From Flavobacteriaceae bacterium UBA5950 (GTDB taxonomy: Bacteria > Bacteroidota > Bacteroidia > Flavobacteriales > Flavobacteriaceae): a stretch of DNA of 59,532 nt. The DNA lies in the NCBI GenBank assembly GCA_002430545.1, contig DJCM01000024.1, positions 1 to 59,532 on the forward strand, read 5' to 3'. Below are positions 24,501-33,645 of the stretch, in pieces (within the stretch, counting starts at the first letter, position 1; the number at the start of each line of letters is the position of its first letter). The position numbers and the translations under genes are program-made. Below the pieces are notes generated by a model. The model saw only the letters and a program-made list of their open reading frames with translations. It was not told the DNA's origin and did no database searches.

Positions 24501-25765
24501 TAGTGAATAACGTCTATTAATTTTTCAAGTGTAAAACTGCGAGACCCTTTCACAAGAAGTGATCCATCTCCAATGGGGTTTGAGGAGAAGTGCGCCATGG
24601 CTTGACCGATGTTGGAAAAGTATTTCTCTGCAGATACAAAGGACTCAAAAGCAGCACCAACCCAATAGCATTCATCAATCGTTGATGCTTGTACCCATTC
24701 AACGAGCTGTTGGTGTTCTGTTTCTGTGTGCTTTCCCAGTTCGTTCATTTGTCCTAGGATTGCGATTTTTCTACCTTCAGTTTTGGCAAAGCTTTGCAGG
24801 GCAGCTCTCATGCTCGTTGGATTGGCATTGTAAGCATCCAATGTAATGTGAAGGTTGTTTTTGCGAATTTTCTGTGATCGATTGTTGTCAGGCACATAAG
24901 ATTCAAGAGCACTTTTGGCTGTTTCGGTTGAAACCCCAAAATGCTTTCCAATGGCATAGGCAGCAAATGTATTATATGCATTATAAATACCAATTAGCTG
25001 GGTTTTTATCCTCACTTGATCGATTTCTAGGGCGATAGTATCATTTTTATCATCAATTTTTGCAAAAAACTGAGCTGATGCAGTTGTTCCATAGGTGATT
25101 GGGTGATGCTCTTTGAGCTGTGCCATGATTTTAGAATCATCTGCATTGGCAAAGATGATACCACTTGTGCTTTTCAGGAAGTCATAGAGTTCCGATTTGG
25201 CTTTGACAACCCCTTGCAAACTACCAAACCCCTCTAAATGTGCCTTTCCAAAATTTGTAATCAGCCCAGCATTTGGTTGAGTGATGCTGGCCAAAAGTGC
25301 AATTTCTCCAGGATGATTGGCACCCATTTCAACAATCCCAATTTCTGTGTCTTCTTTCAATGAAAGTAAGGTTAGTGGTACTCCAATGTGGTTGTTTAGA
25401 TTTCCCTTGGTTGCAACAGTATTGAGGTCTTCTTTGAGTACTTCATAGATAAGTTCCTTCGTTGTTGTTTTGCCATTGCTGCCGGTGAGTGCTAGGATTG
25501 TAGTTCCCAAAGCGCTTCGATGTGCAGTGGCGAGTTCTTGTAGAGATTTCAAAGAATCATCAACTCTTACAATTCGATCATCAGTTGTAGAGATATCTTG
25601 ATCGATGATGACAGCTGCTGCACCTTTGTCAAGGGCTTGCATTGCAAACTCATTTCCGTTGAAATTTGGCCCACTCAGGGCGAAAAAAAGCTCTTTCGGT
25701 TGTAGCGTTCTAGTGTCTGTACTGACACCTGCAGCGTCTCTAAAAATATGATAAAGCGCTGACAT
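24500..25765 (-). CDS. murF: UDP-N-acetylmuramoyl-tripeptide--D-alanyl-D-alanine ligase
   Basis: Adds D-Ala-D-Ala to the UDP-MurNAc tripeptide, the last cytoplasmic step of peptidoglycan precursor synthesis. 421 aa. Motifs: VSTDTRTLQPKELFFAL, the ATP loop LTGSNGKTTTKELI (about residues 100-113), GIVEMGANHPGEIALLA, YNAYNTFAAYAIG, DAYNANPTSMRAAL and the C-terminal LVKGSRSFTLE. Downstream of gldJ by 29 bases; the gldJ-murF pairing is familiar in flavobacteria. Confidence 0.96.
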   Translation of the reverse strand: MSALYHIFRDAAGVSTDTRTLQPKELFFALSGPNFNGNEFAMQALDKGAAAVIIDQDISTTDDRIVRVDDSLKSLQELATAHRSALGTTILALTGSNGKTTTKELIYEVLKEDLNTVATKGNLNNHIGVPLTLLSLKEDTEIGIVEMGANHPGEIALLASITQPNAGLITNFGKAHLEGFGSLQGVVKAKSELYDFLKSTSGIIFANADDSKIMAQLKEHHPITYGTTASAQFFAKIDDKNDTIALEIDQVRIKTQLIGIYNAYNTFAAYAIGKHFGVSTETAKSALESYVPDNNRSQKIRKNNLHITLDAYNANPTSMRAALQSFAKTEGRKIAILGQMNELGKHTETEHQQLVEWVQASTIDECYWVGAAFESFVSAEKYFSNIGQAMAHFSSNPIGDGSLLVKGSRSFTLEKLIDVIH

Positions 25766-25794
25766 GGCTATTAGCTATCAATAGGATTGAAGAC

Positions 25795-27501
25795 TTAGTT
25801 TGATGGGATACCACGTGGCTTTCGGTCTCCACTAGTGCTTCCCAAATATGACATTGCACATCTGAAACCAATATAATCAGCACCCAAAAACTCTGGCATG
25901 TATCTGCGCTGTGCAGGGTCAAGCCAAAAAGCACGATCTTTCCACGAGGCACCTTTGATGACCCTTGTGGTATTGGAAACAAGTGTCAAACGCTTTACGT
26001 TTTCTTGACGCACCCTCTCACTGGATTCAGAAAAGGGATCACTATACATTATCGAATCTTCATCATCAGCGTTTCGCGCATTCAACAAATCTCCATCAGC
26101 ATAGGCGATATTGTTTGCTGCAAGTCCATTAGAACTCAGATAATTAGCATTTTCATCACCATAATTCTGAGGTTCAATTTGCTCTTTCTGAATTGATCCA
26201 GGTAATTGTTTATATGCATTTTTTCCGTTGGGATTACCTTCGTAGCTAATCACATCCTGCGTTACAGATATTTTTCCATACTTTGTTCCATCCTCAGTGA
26301 TATAACTTTCAAAAATATTACCTCTGAAATAGTTCATATCGCTCACTTCGTTGTTTGTCAGTGGTCGATATACATCGGCAACCCATTCTGAAACATTACC
26401 TGCCATGCCATACAAACCAAAATCGTTTGGTGGATATTGACGTACATCTGCAGTAATTTCAGCATCATCATTTGACCATCCTGCAACACCACTAAAGTCT
26501 CCTCGACCTTGTTTGAAGTTGGCGAGTTGATCACCAGCGTTTCTTCTCTGCGTCACTCTTGAGGTGTCGCCAGACCATGGATATTTCTTTTTTCCTTGAT
26601 AAGAGTTGTATTCACGTATGCCAGCCAATCCAAGTGCTGCATATTCCCACTCAGACTCTGTTGGCAATCTGTATTCAGGTAAAACAATACCATACTCAAC
26701 ACTTGCATTGGTTACCTTGATTTCGTCTTCTGCATCTCCTTCGCCACGAACTCTAATTTGCGCCGATCGGCCAACAAATGATTGTGTTTCGTTCTCCGTA
26801 TCATTTTCAACTGCATCAACGTTTTCGGCAGAATAATTTCCATCATACACTAAATCTGGACGTTTTAGATAAGTTTCGGTATCAAAATTGTTGATCCCTT
26901 GAATTTCATCAGAGGTTCTTGCTCCTTTGGCAATCCAGCCCTTGTCTTCGAGTATCAATTCATTTACGCGATTGGTTCTCCACTTGGCGAAGTTGCTCGC
27001 TTGCTGCCAACTCACGCCAACAACAGGGTGAGTGCGAAAAGCGGGGTGACGAAGGTAGTTGTTGACCATGTCTTCATAAAAACCAAGTTGGTTTCTCCAA
27101 ACGAGAGTGTCAGGAAGAGCTGAAATATAAATTTCTGGCTGATCTACAAAAACACGCTTCAACCAATCAAGATATTCAATGTACATTAGGTTTGTAACCT
27201 CAGTTTCATCCATGTAGAAGGAACGAACTTGCATACGTGCAGGTGCATTGTTCCAATCTTTCATAACATCGTCTTGCACGCGACCTTTAGTGTAAGTACC
27301 ACCTCTAATAAGGATTAAATTCGGTGCTTGAATTTGATCTTTATAATCCTTTCCTTTGTAATCAAAGCCTCCACTTTCACCAATTTTCCAACCAGTAGCA
27401 GAAGATTCACCTTTTTTAGCAGATGCGTTAGAGCTACAACCTGTAATCGATAGGGAGATTGCAGCTAAAAAAACAAAAGTGAAAATGCATTTACGTAACA
27501 T
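25795..27501 (-). CDS. gldJ: Gliding motility lipoprotein GldJ
   Basis: Outer-membrane-associated lipoprotein needed for gliding and for T9SS stability, about 568 aa. I use the ATG at 27501 because it opens a lipoprotein signal peptide with SITGC (Cys about residue 22); a frame up to 27555 has no signal. The mature part is a formylglycine-generating-enzyme (FGE-sulfatase) fold: LILIRGGTYTKGR, FYMDETEVTN, HPVVGVSWQQASNFAKW, YRLPTESEWEYAALG, GLYGMAGNVSEWVADVY and GFRCAMSYLG. It is divergent from porU. Confidence 0.95.
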   Translation of the reverse strand: MLRKCIFTFVFLAAISLSITGCSSNASAKKGESSATGWKIGESGGFDYKGKDYKDQIQAPNLILIRGGTYTKGRVQDDVMKDWNNAPARMQVRSFYMDETEVTNLMYIEYLDWLKRVFVDQPEIYISALPDTLVWRNQLGFYEDMVNNYLRHPAFRTHPVVGVSWQQASNFAKWRTNRVNELILEDKGWIAKGARTSDEIQGINNFDTETYLKRPDLVYDGNYSAENVDAVENDTENETQSFVGRSAQIRVRGEGDAEDEIKVTNASVEYGIVLPEYRLPTESEWEYAALGLAGIREYNSYQGKKKYPWSGDTSRVTQRRNAGDQLANFKQGRGDFSGVAGWSNDDAEITADVRQYPPNDFGLYGMAGNVSEWVADVYRPLTNNEVSDMNYFRGNIFESYITEDGTKYGKISVTQDVISYEGNPNGKNAYKQLPGSIQKEQIEPQNYGDENANYLSSNGLAANNIAYADGDLLNARNADDEDSIMYSDPFSESSERVRQENVKRLTLVSNTTRVIKGASWKDRAFWLDPAQRRYMPEFLGADYIGFRCAMSYLGSTSGDRKPRGIPSN

Positions 27502-27649
27502 ACAGATTCTATTTTGGTCTGCAAGATAGTAAATATGTGTAAATTTGACATCCATTAGCTACATTTTATAATGATAACGATTGCGAATCCTTTTTATTCT
27601 ATGTACATTCCAAACACTAATTTTCAAACTTTTTCGTTATAGTTCTAGT

Positions 27650-30600
27650 ATGCGTATACTAACCCTAATCTTTCTGCCACTTTTCCTTTTGTCTCAGCAG
27701 TCAGAAGTTCGTTTGTTTTGGGATAGTACCCAACAATTGCAGTTAGGAGAATTGTTGAAAGAAGTTCCCAGTGTTAAAGATCAAATTGTTTTATACGATG
27801 ACCAAAGCAAGCGCTTTTCTATCACTATTTCAAAACCAATCAATACCCATTCAAATACAGTGTATTCTATCCAAAATATTCAGACCCAAGTGTTTGAGAA
27901 AGAACTTGATCTAGATCTGAGTCAATTCAACGAATCTCCTGAAGTGTTGATCTGTAAAACAAAAGGAAGGGCAAACAATCAAGTTGTTATTGAAATGGAA
28001 CCCTTTGTCGTAAAAAATAATAAGCTTCATACAGTCACAAGCTTTACTATTGTTCCAGAAAGAACTGTGTTGTCACGAACCCAGCGTTTTCAACAATTCA
28101 GCACAGCCACAGCAAGTCACCCAACGTCAGGATTTAGATTTGAGGTTGATAAAACAGGGATTTACAAAATCACTGGCAAATTTTTAAGAGACCTAGGCAT
28201 GCCAATCGCAAATGTGGATCCAAAAACACTTAAAATTCATGGCAAAGGAGGCCAGATGATCCCATTGATAAACTCTGAAACAAACGACTATAATTATGGA
28301 TTTTCTGAAAATCCCTTACAACTTGTGGGTATGGATGATGGTGTTATTGGTGAGGAGGATTATATTTTGTTCTATGCCTATGGGTCTTATGAGTGGAACA
28401 GCGATAGTCAAACTGCTATTAATTTGTATCATGACAAGTCACATTATATAATATCACATGGGGGAGGCGATGGGTTGCGTGTAAGTATCAGTTCCTCTCA
28501 ACCAGTTGTAGAAGACGCACAAACTTCAGCATCGGTCGATTTACATTTTGAAGAAGATTTGGTCAATGTTGCTCAAATGGGGCGAAAATGGTTTGGTGAT
28601 CGCCTTCTTCACAACTCCTCTAAAGACTACCCATTTCAATTGGTCAATCGTGCTGGGTCAACTCCAGTTGATGTCAAAGTTGTTGGTGCAGGATCGTCAT
28701 CAAATGCCAATCAACTTATCGTTCGTGTGGAAAGCGAAAGTACATCGGTAAACTTTTCCTCGGGTCAATTGCTAACTAAAGCGACAGAAAATACAACTAG
28801 CTTATTGCTCACTCCATCCTCAAATGATGTAAATGTAAACTTGCAGTACGATGGTGCAGGACTGAGCTCTTCAATTGGTTATGTCGATTACATACGCCTA
28901 ACCTATCAGCGAACCCTTGATGGAGGCGATGGACAGTTTGTGGTTCATACAGAGCCTTCAGCGACCTACAAAGCTTCGAATACTGATGCAGTTTGGGAGT
29001 TACATACCAATGGCAATATCAGTGTTTACCAACCCAACAATGGAAATGTTTATTTCAGCCAAAGTGACACCACAGAACGTTTTCATTTGCACAATTCAAA
29101 TGATGTGTATACGCCCAAACGAAGTGATTATGGCGATGTATTTACATCACCCCAACTGCGAGAGCGATTGGCAAATGAGGCAGAATATATCATCGTTACG
29201 CATGACGATTATACTGAGGAAGCCAACAAGCTTGCAGCCCATCATCGCACACACGCAGGATTAAAATCCGTTGTCTTGACTCTATCCGAAATCTATGATG
29301 ATTTTAGCGCTGGAAACATCGATATCGTAGCCATACGCAATGCTGTTCGATATGCCTATCTCAACAATTTAGAGGACAATAAACCAAAGTATTTGTGTTT
29401 GTTTGGCGACACAAGTTATGATTATAAAGATCGAGTGCCCAACAACAATATGATTGTTCCGACCTATCATGCACTGCACAGCTTTCATTTGGCAAATAGC
29501 TATATGTCAGACGATTTTTACACGATGATGGATGATGATGAAGGAGACCTTAGTTTTTCAGATCGAATGGATCTGGCTGTTGGTCGAATCCTGTTTGATA
29601 CCAAAGAGGGGGCTTTGGCAATGGTAAACAAGTCCATAGATTATAGTTTGGCGCAAGGAGATTGGCAAAATACATTCACGATTCTCTCTGACGATCCTGA
29701 TGAAGAATGGGAATCAATTATTCAACAGAGACTTGATGCCCTTGGTCAACAGGTCGTGTACAACAAGCCTTTCATCAATTTAAATAAAATACACGCAGAT
29801 GCTTACGAGCAGACTGTTTCCGCTTCTGGTGCAAGGTATCCAGGGGTAAATTTAGCTCTTGAAAATCAGTTTATTCAGGGCTCACTTGCAATAAATTATT
29901 TTGGTCATGGTGATGAAAGTGGCTTAGGGTCAGAAAAATTCTTTGACGAAGAACTTGCACAGCGATTGTATAACCCTGGAAAATATCCCCTTTTCATTAC
30001 TTCAACTTGTGAGTTTAGTCGATTTGACAATCCAGAAGTGTACACTGCTGGAGAGGCAAGCGTTGCGAATCCTGCAGGAGGAGTCATTGGACTGATTTCA
30101 ACGACAAGACAAATTTATGTGACAAATGGAATTTCATACAATCAAACCATAGCCAAGCATTTATTTGCCTATGGTAAGGACGACTACCCAACCATTGCTG
30201 AGGCATTGCGCCTGTCAAAAAATGAATTTTCAGGAACATCACAGCGACGAATCATTTTCTTTATTGGCGACCCAGCCCTCAAGCTTGCTATCCCTAAAGA
30301 AAGAGTTGAATTGACGCATATCAATGGAAGTCAGATTGACTCATTAGAGGATTCAGACAAGCAACTTCGCGCGCTTGATCGTGTCAATCTAGCTGGACAA
30401 GTGTCTGATGAAAATGGGGAACTTTTAGATCAATTCAATGGGGAGGTCGTATTGACAATCTTTGACAAAGAGATTGAAAAAACAAGTCTTGGCAACGATG
30501 GAAATGGAACCTTTACCTTTGACGCACTTGGCAATGTTTTATTTAAGGGTAATGCTAAGGTTGAAAATGGATTTTGGAATATTGAGTTGATCATCCCCAA

Positions 30601-31387
30601 AGATATTTCACTCCCTGTGGGTCAAGCACGAATCAGCCTCTACGCAATTTCAAACGACAGTACCAGTAAAAAAACAGGCTTGTCAACTGAAATGTCCATT
30701 GGTGGGATAAATCCTTATCAAGAGAATGACACAAAAGGACCGGATATTGAACTTTTTTTGAATGACGAAAACTTTATAAGTGGAGATATGACAGGGTCAA
30801 ACCCTGTTTTAATCGCAAAATTTTCAGACGAAAATGGAATCAATACTTCTAATGGATTGGGGCATGAGCTTTTGGCTGTGCTAGACGGAGTGACGCAGAA
30901 TCCTATTGTTTTAAACAACTTCTATCGCACCAACTTGGGTGATTTTCAATCTGGATCTCTTACATATTTGTTCAACGATCTTACCCCTGGCTCTCATGAA
31001 CTTTCAGTAACAGCTTGGGATACTTATAATAACCCATCAACCAAAACGATTGCATTTGTTGTATCAGAAGACAATGGAATTTTGATCAATGGGATTTATA
31101 ATGTACCCAACCCATTTGAAACACAAACAACATTTTGGGTCACTCACAACAAGCCACGCGAACTCTTAAATGCCTATATTGTCATCCATGATATCAATGG
31201 CAAATTAGTATGGGAAGAAGAAAAAACAGTGTATTCAGGATCAAACATCAATAGTGAACTTATTTGGAATGGTCAATCAAATGATGGCACAGAATTAAAT
31301 AAGGGAGTATATTTGTGCACGATAACGCTAAAATCTACGTTATCAGATACTAAGTACACCGAAACACATAGAATAATTAGTAAATAA
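27650..31387 (+). CDS. porU: Type IX secretion system sortase PorU
   Basis: Cell-surface gingipain-like (peptidase C25) sortase of 1,245 aa that removes the C-terminal signal of T9SS cargo and attaches some to lipid. I choose the ATG at 27650, which opens a signal peptide (RILTLIFLPLFLL); a frame starting at 27581 adds a second hydrophobic stretch. Catalytic residues are His753 in NYFGHGDESG and Cys787 in TSTCEFSRFDNP. The C-terminus (NPFETQTTFWVTHN, GKLVWEEEKTV, GVYLCTITLKS) has a FlgD/T9SS-type Ig fold. porV follows after 8 bases. Confidence 0.95.
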   Translation: MRILTLIFLPLFLLSQQSEVRLFWDSTQQLQLGELLKEVPSVKDQIVLYDDQSKRFSITISKPINTHSNTVYSIQNIQTQVFEKELDLDLSQFNESPEVLICKTKGRANNQVVIEMEPFVVKNNKLHTVTSFTIVPERTVLSRTQRFQQFSTATASHPTSGFRFEVDKTGIYKITGKFLRDLGMPIANVDPKTLKIHGKGGQMIPLINSETNDYNYGFSENPLQLVGMDDGVIGEEDYILFYAYGSYEWNSDSQTAINLYHDKSHYIISHGGGDGLRVSISSSQPVVEDAQTSASVDLHFEEDLVNVAQMGRKWFGDRLLHNSSKDYPFQLVNRAGSTPVDVKVVGAGSSSNANQLIVRVESESTSVNFSSGQLLTKATENTTSLLLTPSSNDVNVNLQYDGAGLSSSIGYVDYIRLTYQRTLDGGDGQFVVHTEPSATYKASNTDAVWELHTNGNISVYQPNNGNVYFSQSDTTERFHLHNSNDVYTPKRSDYGDVFTSPQLRERLANEAEYIIVTHDDYTEEANKLAAHHRTHAGLKSVVLTLSEIYDDFSAGNIDIVAIRNAVRYAYLNNLEDNKPKYLCLFGDTSYDYKDRVPNNNMIVPTYHALHSFHLANSYMSDDFYTMMDDDEGDLSFSDRMDLAVGRILFDTKEGALAMVNKSIDYSLAQGDWQNTFTILSDDPDEEWESIIQQRLDALGQQVVYNKPFINLNKIHADAYEQTVSASGARYPGVNLALENQFIQGSLAINYFGHGDESGLGSEKFFDEELAQRLYNPGKYPLFITSTCEFSRFDNPEVYTAGEASVANPAGGVIGLISTTRQIYVTNGISYNQTIAKHLFAYGKDDYPTIAEALRLSKNEFSGTSQRRIIFFIGDPALKLAIPKERVELTHINGSQIDSLEDSDKQLRALDRVNLAGQVSDENGELLDQFNGEVVLTIFDKEIEKTSLGNDGNGTFTFDALGNVLFKGNAKVENGFWNIELIIPKDISLPVGQARISLYAISNDSTSKKTGLSTEMSIGGINPYQENDTKGPDIELFLNDENFISGDMTGSNPVLIAKFSDENGINTSNGLGHELLAVLDGVTQNPIVLNNFYRTNLGDFQSGSLTYLFNDLTPGSHELSVTAWDTYNNPSTKTIAFVVSEDNGILINGIYNVPNPFETQTTFWVTHNKPRELLNAYIVIHDINGKLVWEEEKTVYSGSNINSELIWNGQSNDGTELNKGVYLCTITLKSTLSDTKYTETHRIISK

Positions 31388-31395
31388 AATTTGGT

Positions 31396-32547
31396 ATGAA
31401 AAAATCTTTTGGTCTAGTATTAATCCTATTTACATCACTTTTATACAGTCAAAATCGAGTCATTACAACGGGGGTTCCTTTTTTACTTATCACATCTGAT
31501 GCAAGATCAGCTGGTATGGGCGAACAAGGGGTTGCAACAACACCTGATGCTTTCTCCCAAAACTGGAATCCTTCAAAGTACAGTTTTGCGCCGAGTGAAT
31601 CAGGAATTGGCGTGAGCTACACGCCTTACCTAAGTCAATTGGTTAATGATATCTTCTTGGCAAATGTTTCCTATTACAGAGTTGTTTCTGAACGTGCAGC
31701 TTGGGCAACAAGCCTAAAATATTTTAGTCTAGGCGAAATAGAAATTGGGCAAACACCTGCCGATTTTATCAATCCTCTTATCGAGCGTCCAAACGAATTT
31801 GTGTTGGATTTTTCTTATGCGCTAAAACTCAATGAATCATTTTCGATGGGGGTTACGGGTGCGTTTATCAACTCTGATTTAAAACTTGGCTCTGCAACTG
31901 ATGATGCCTCAGCGGCCAGCACAGTAGCCTTTGGAATTTCGGGGTATTACCGATCTGATGAGCTTAGCTTAGGAACCTTTGATGGCAAGTGGCGTGGCGG
32001 ATTTTACATCAGCAACCTCGGACCTAAGTTGACTTACGAAACAGACGGCTATGCAGATTACTTGCCAACAAACCTTAAACTAGGAGGAGGTCTTGATCTT
32101 ATTCTCGATAGCTATAATACCCTCACTTTTGGTCTAGAAATCAACAAATTGCTTGTGCCAACCCCAAGCGAACCCATTGTTTCCACAAACGCCGATGGAG
32201 AAGAAATCATCACTGGATATATTCAACCTGATGTGAGTTTTCTCAGTGGAATCTTTAAGTCGTTTGGAGATGCGCCAGATGGATTCAGTGAAGAGTTGCA
32301 AGAGTTTACCTGGGCTTTAGGAGCCGAATTTAATTATAACAACGCTTTTGCTCTTCGTGCAGGATATTTTAACGAACATGAACTCAAAGGCGCAAGAAAG
32401 TTTATCACATTGGGAGCAGGCTTTAAATACAACGTCGTTGATATTGATCTTTCATATTTAATTACAGCAACAAAAGTCATCAACCCCCTCGAAAACACGC
32501 TGCGATTCTCCCTTACATTCAATTTTGGCGATAGCCGAGAGGACTAA
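31396..32547 (+). CDS. porV: Type IX secretion system outer-membrane protein PorV (LptO)
   Basis: Outer-membrane beta-barrel of the FadL fold, 383 aa, that shuttles cargo from the SprA translocon to PorU. Signal peptide ends near LLYSQN; the mature start TGVPFLLITSDARSAGMGEQGVAT is the PorV hallmark, followed by WNPSKYSF and repeated amphipathic strands ending in a C-terminal LRFSLTFNFGD. Cotranscribed with porU. Confidence 0.95.
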   Translation: MKKSFGLVLILFTSLLYSQNRVITTGVPFLLITSDARSAGMGEQGVATTPDAFSQNWNPSKYSFAPSESGIGVSYTPYLSQLVNDIFLANVSYYRVVSERAAWATSLKYFSLGEIEIGQTPADFINPLIERPNEFVLDFSYALKLNESFSMGVTGAFINSDLKLGSATDDASAASTVAFGISGYYRSDELSLGTFDGKWRGGFYISNLGPKLTYETDGYADYLPTNLKLGGGLDLILDSYNTLTFGLEINKLLVPTPSEPIVSTNADGEEIITGYIQPDVSFLSGIFKSFGDAPDGFSEELQEFTWALGAEFNYNNAFALRAGYFNEHELKGARKFITLGAGFKYNVVDIDLSYLITATKVINPLENTLRFSLTFNFGDSRED

Positions 32548-32607
32548 TCACTATTAACATTGTTTTCATAATTGCTTTTTCAGTTTTTACACAAACTGTG
32601 AAAGCAT

Positions 32608-32615
32608 TACCTTTG
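32608..32615 (+). promoter_or_regulatory. -7 promoter element of pdhA
   Basis: TACCTTTG matches TAnnTTTG and ends 30 bases before the ATG at 32646. It lies downstream of an in-frame GTG at 32598, which argues that the true pdhA start is 32646. Confidence 0.45.
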
Positions 32616-32645
32616 CAGTCAGATATCACTAAAGATATTGATTCT

Positions 32646-33644
32646 ATGAAAGAAGTTACCAAAGAAACCCATGTAGCGTGGTACGAGAATATGCTTTTTT
32701 GGCGCAAGTTTGAAGACAAGCTAGCAGCTGTTTACATACAGCAAAAAGTACGAGGGTTTTTACACTTGTACAATGGACAAGAGGCTGTTCTTGCTGGATC
32801 ACTACACGCGATGGATCTGTCCAAAGATCGTATGATAACTGCTTATCGAAATCATGTTCAGCCAATTGGTATGGGCGTTGATCCCAAAAAGGTGATGGCA
32901 GAATTGTATGGAAAAGCAACAGGTACTTCGCAGGGTCTAGGTGGCTCAATGCATATTTTTTCCAAAGAACATCGTTTTCATGGGGGGCATGGAATTGTTG
33001 GTGGTCAGATCCCACTTGGGGCTGGAATGGCTTTTGGTGATAAATATCATGGAAGTGGTGCTGTAACTTTATGTTATATGGGTGATGGTGCAGTCCGACA
33101 AGGTTCACTTCACGAAACACTAAATTTAGCAATGCTATGGAAACTACCAGTAGTGTTTATCGTGGAGAACAATGGCTATGCCATGGGTACATCTGTTGAA
33201 CGAACTGCCAATCACACTGACATCTGGAAGTTGGGCTTGGGATATGAAATGCCCTGTGGTCCAATAGACGGGATGGATCCTGTGAAAGTTGCAGAGGGTA
33301 TTTCGGAAGCAATCAACAGAGCACGAAAAGGAGATGGCCCTACTTTCCTAGAGGCAAAAACATATCGATATCGAGGTCATTCGATGTCTGATGCGCAGCA
33401 TTATAGAACGAAAGATGAGGTTAATGAGTATCGAAAAATAGACCCAATTACGCAAGTGCGTGAACATATTTTGAAAAACGAGTTTGCCACAGAAGATGAG
33501 TTGGCTAGCATTGATGCAGATGTAAAAAAACGGGTACAAGAATGCGCAGACTTTGCAGAATCCTCACCATACCCAGAAACATCTTTGATGTACGATGCTG
33601 TTTATGAGCAAAAAGATTATCCATTTATAGCACACAAATTATAA
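32646..33644 (+). CDS. pdhA: Pyruvate dehydrogenase E1 component, alpha subunit
   Basis: Thiamine-diphosphate dependent subunit that decarboxylates pyruvate together with E1 beta; 332 aa from the ATG at 32646. Diagnostic: DRMITAYRNHVQPIGMG, GGSMHIFSKEHRFHGGHGIVGGQIPLGAG (pieces), the TPP motif GDGAVRQGSLHETLNLAMLWKLPVVFIVENN (pieces, about residues 142-172) and the phosphorylation-loop-like TYRYRGHSMSD. E1 beta and E3 are not in the window. pdhC starts 1 base after its stop. Confidence 0.95.
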   Translation: MKEVTKETHVAWYENMLFWRKFEDKLAAVYIQQKVRGFLHLYNGQEAVLAGSLHAMDLSKDRMITAYRNHVQPIGMGVDPKKVMAELYGKATGTSQGLGGSMHIFSKEHRFHGGHGIVGGQIPLGAGMAFGDKYHGSGAVTLCYMGDGAVRQGSLHETLNLAMLWKLPVVFIVENNGYAMGTSVERTANHTDIWKLGLGYEMPCGPIDGMDPVKVAEGISEAINRARKGDGPTFLEAKTYRYRGHSMSDAQHYRTKDEVNEYRKIDPITQVREHILKNEFATEDELASIDADVKKRVQECADFAESSPYPETSLMYDAVYEQKDYPFIAHKL

Positions 33645-33645
33645 T

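Noticed and set aside
32598..32645. pdhA starting at the GTG at 32598
   Set aside because: A -7 promoter element lies downstream of it at 32608-32615, and the ATG at 32646 gives the normal E1-alpha length.
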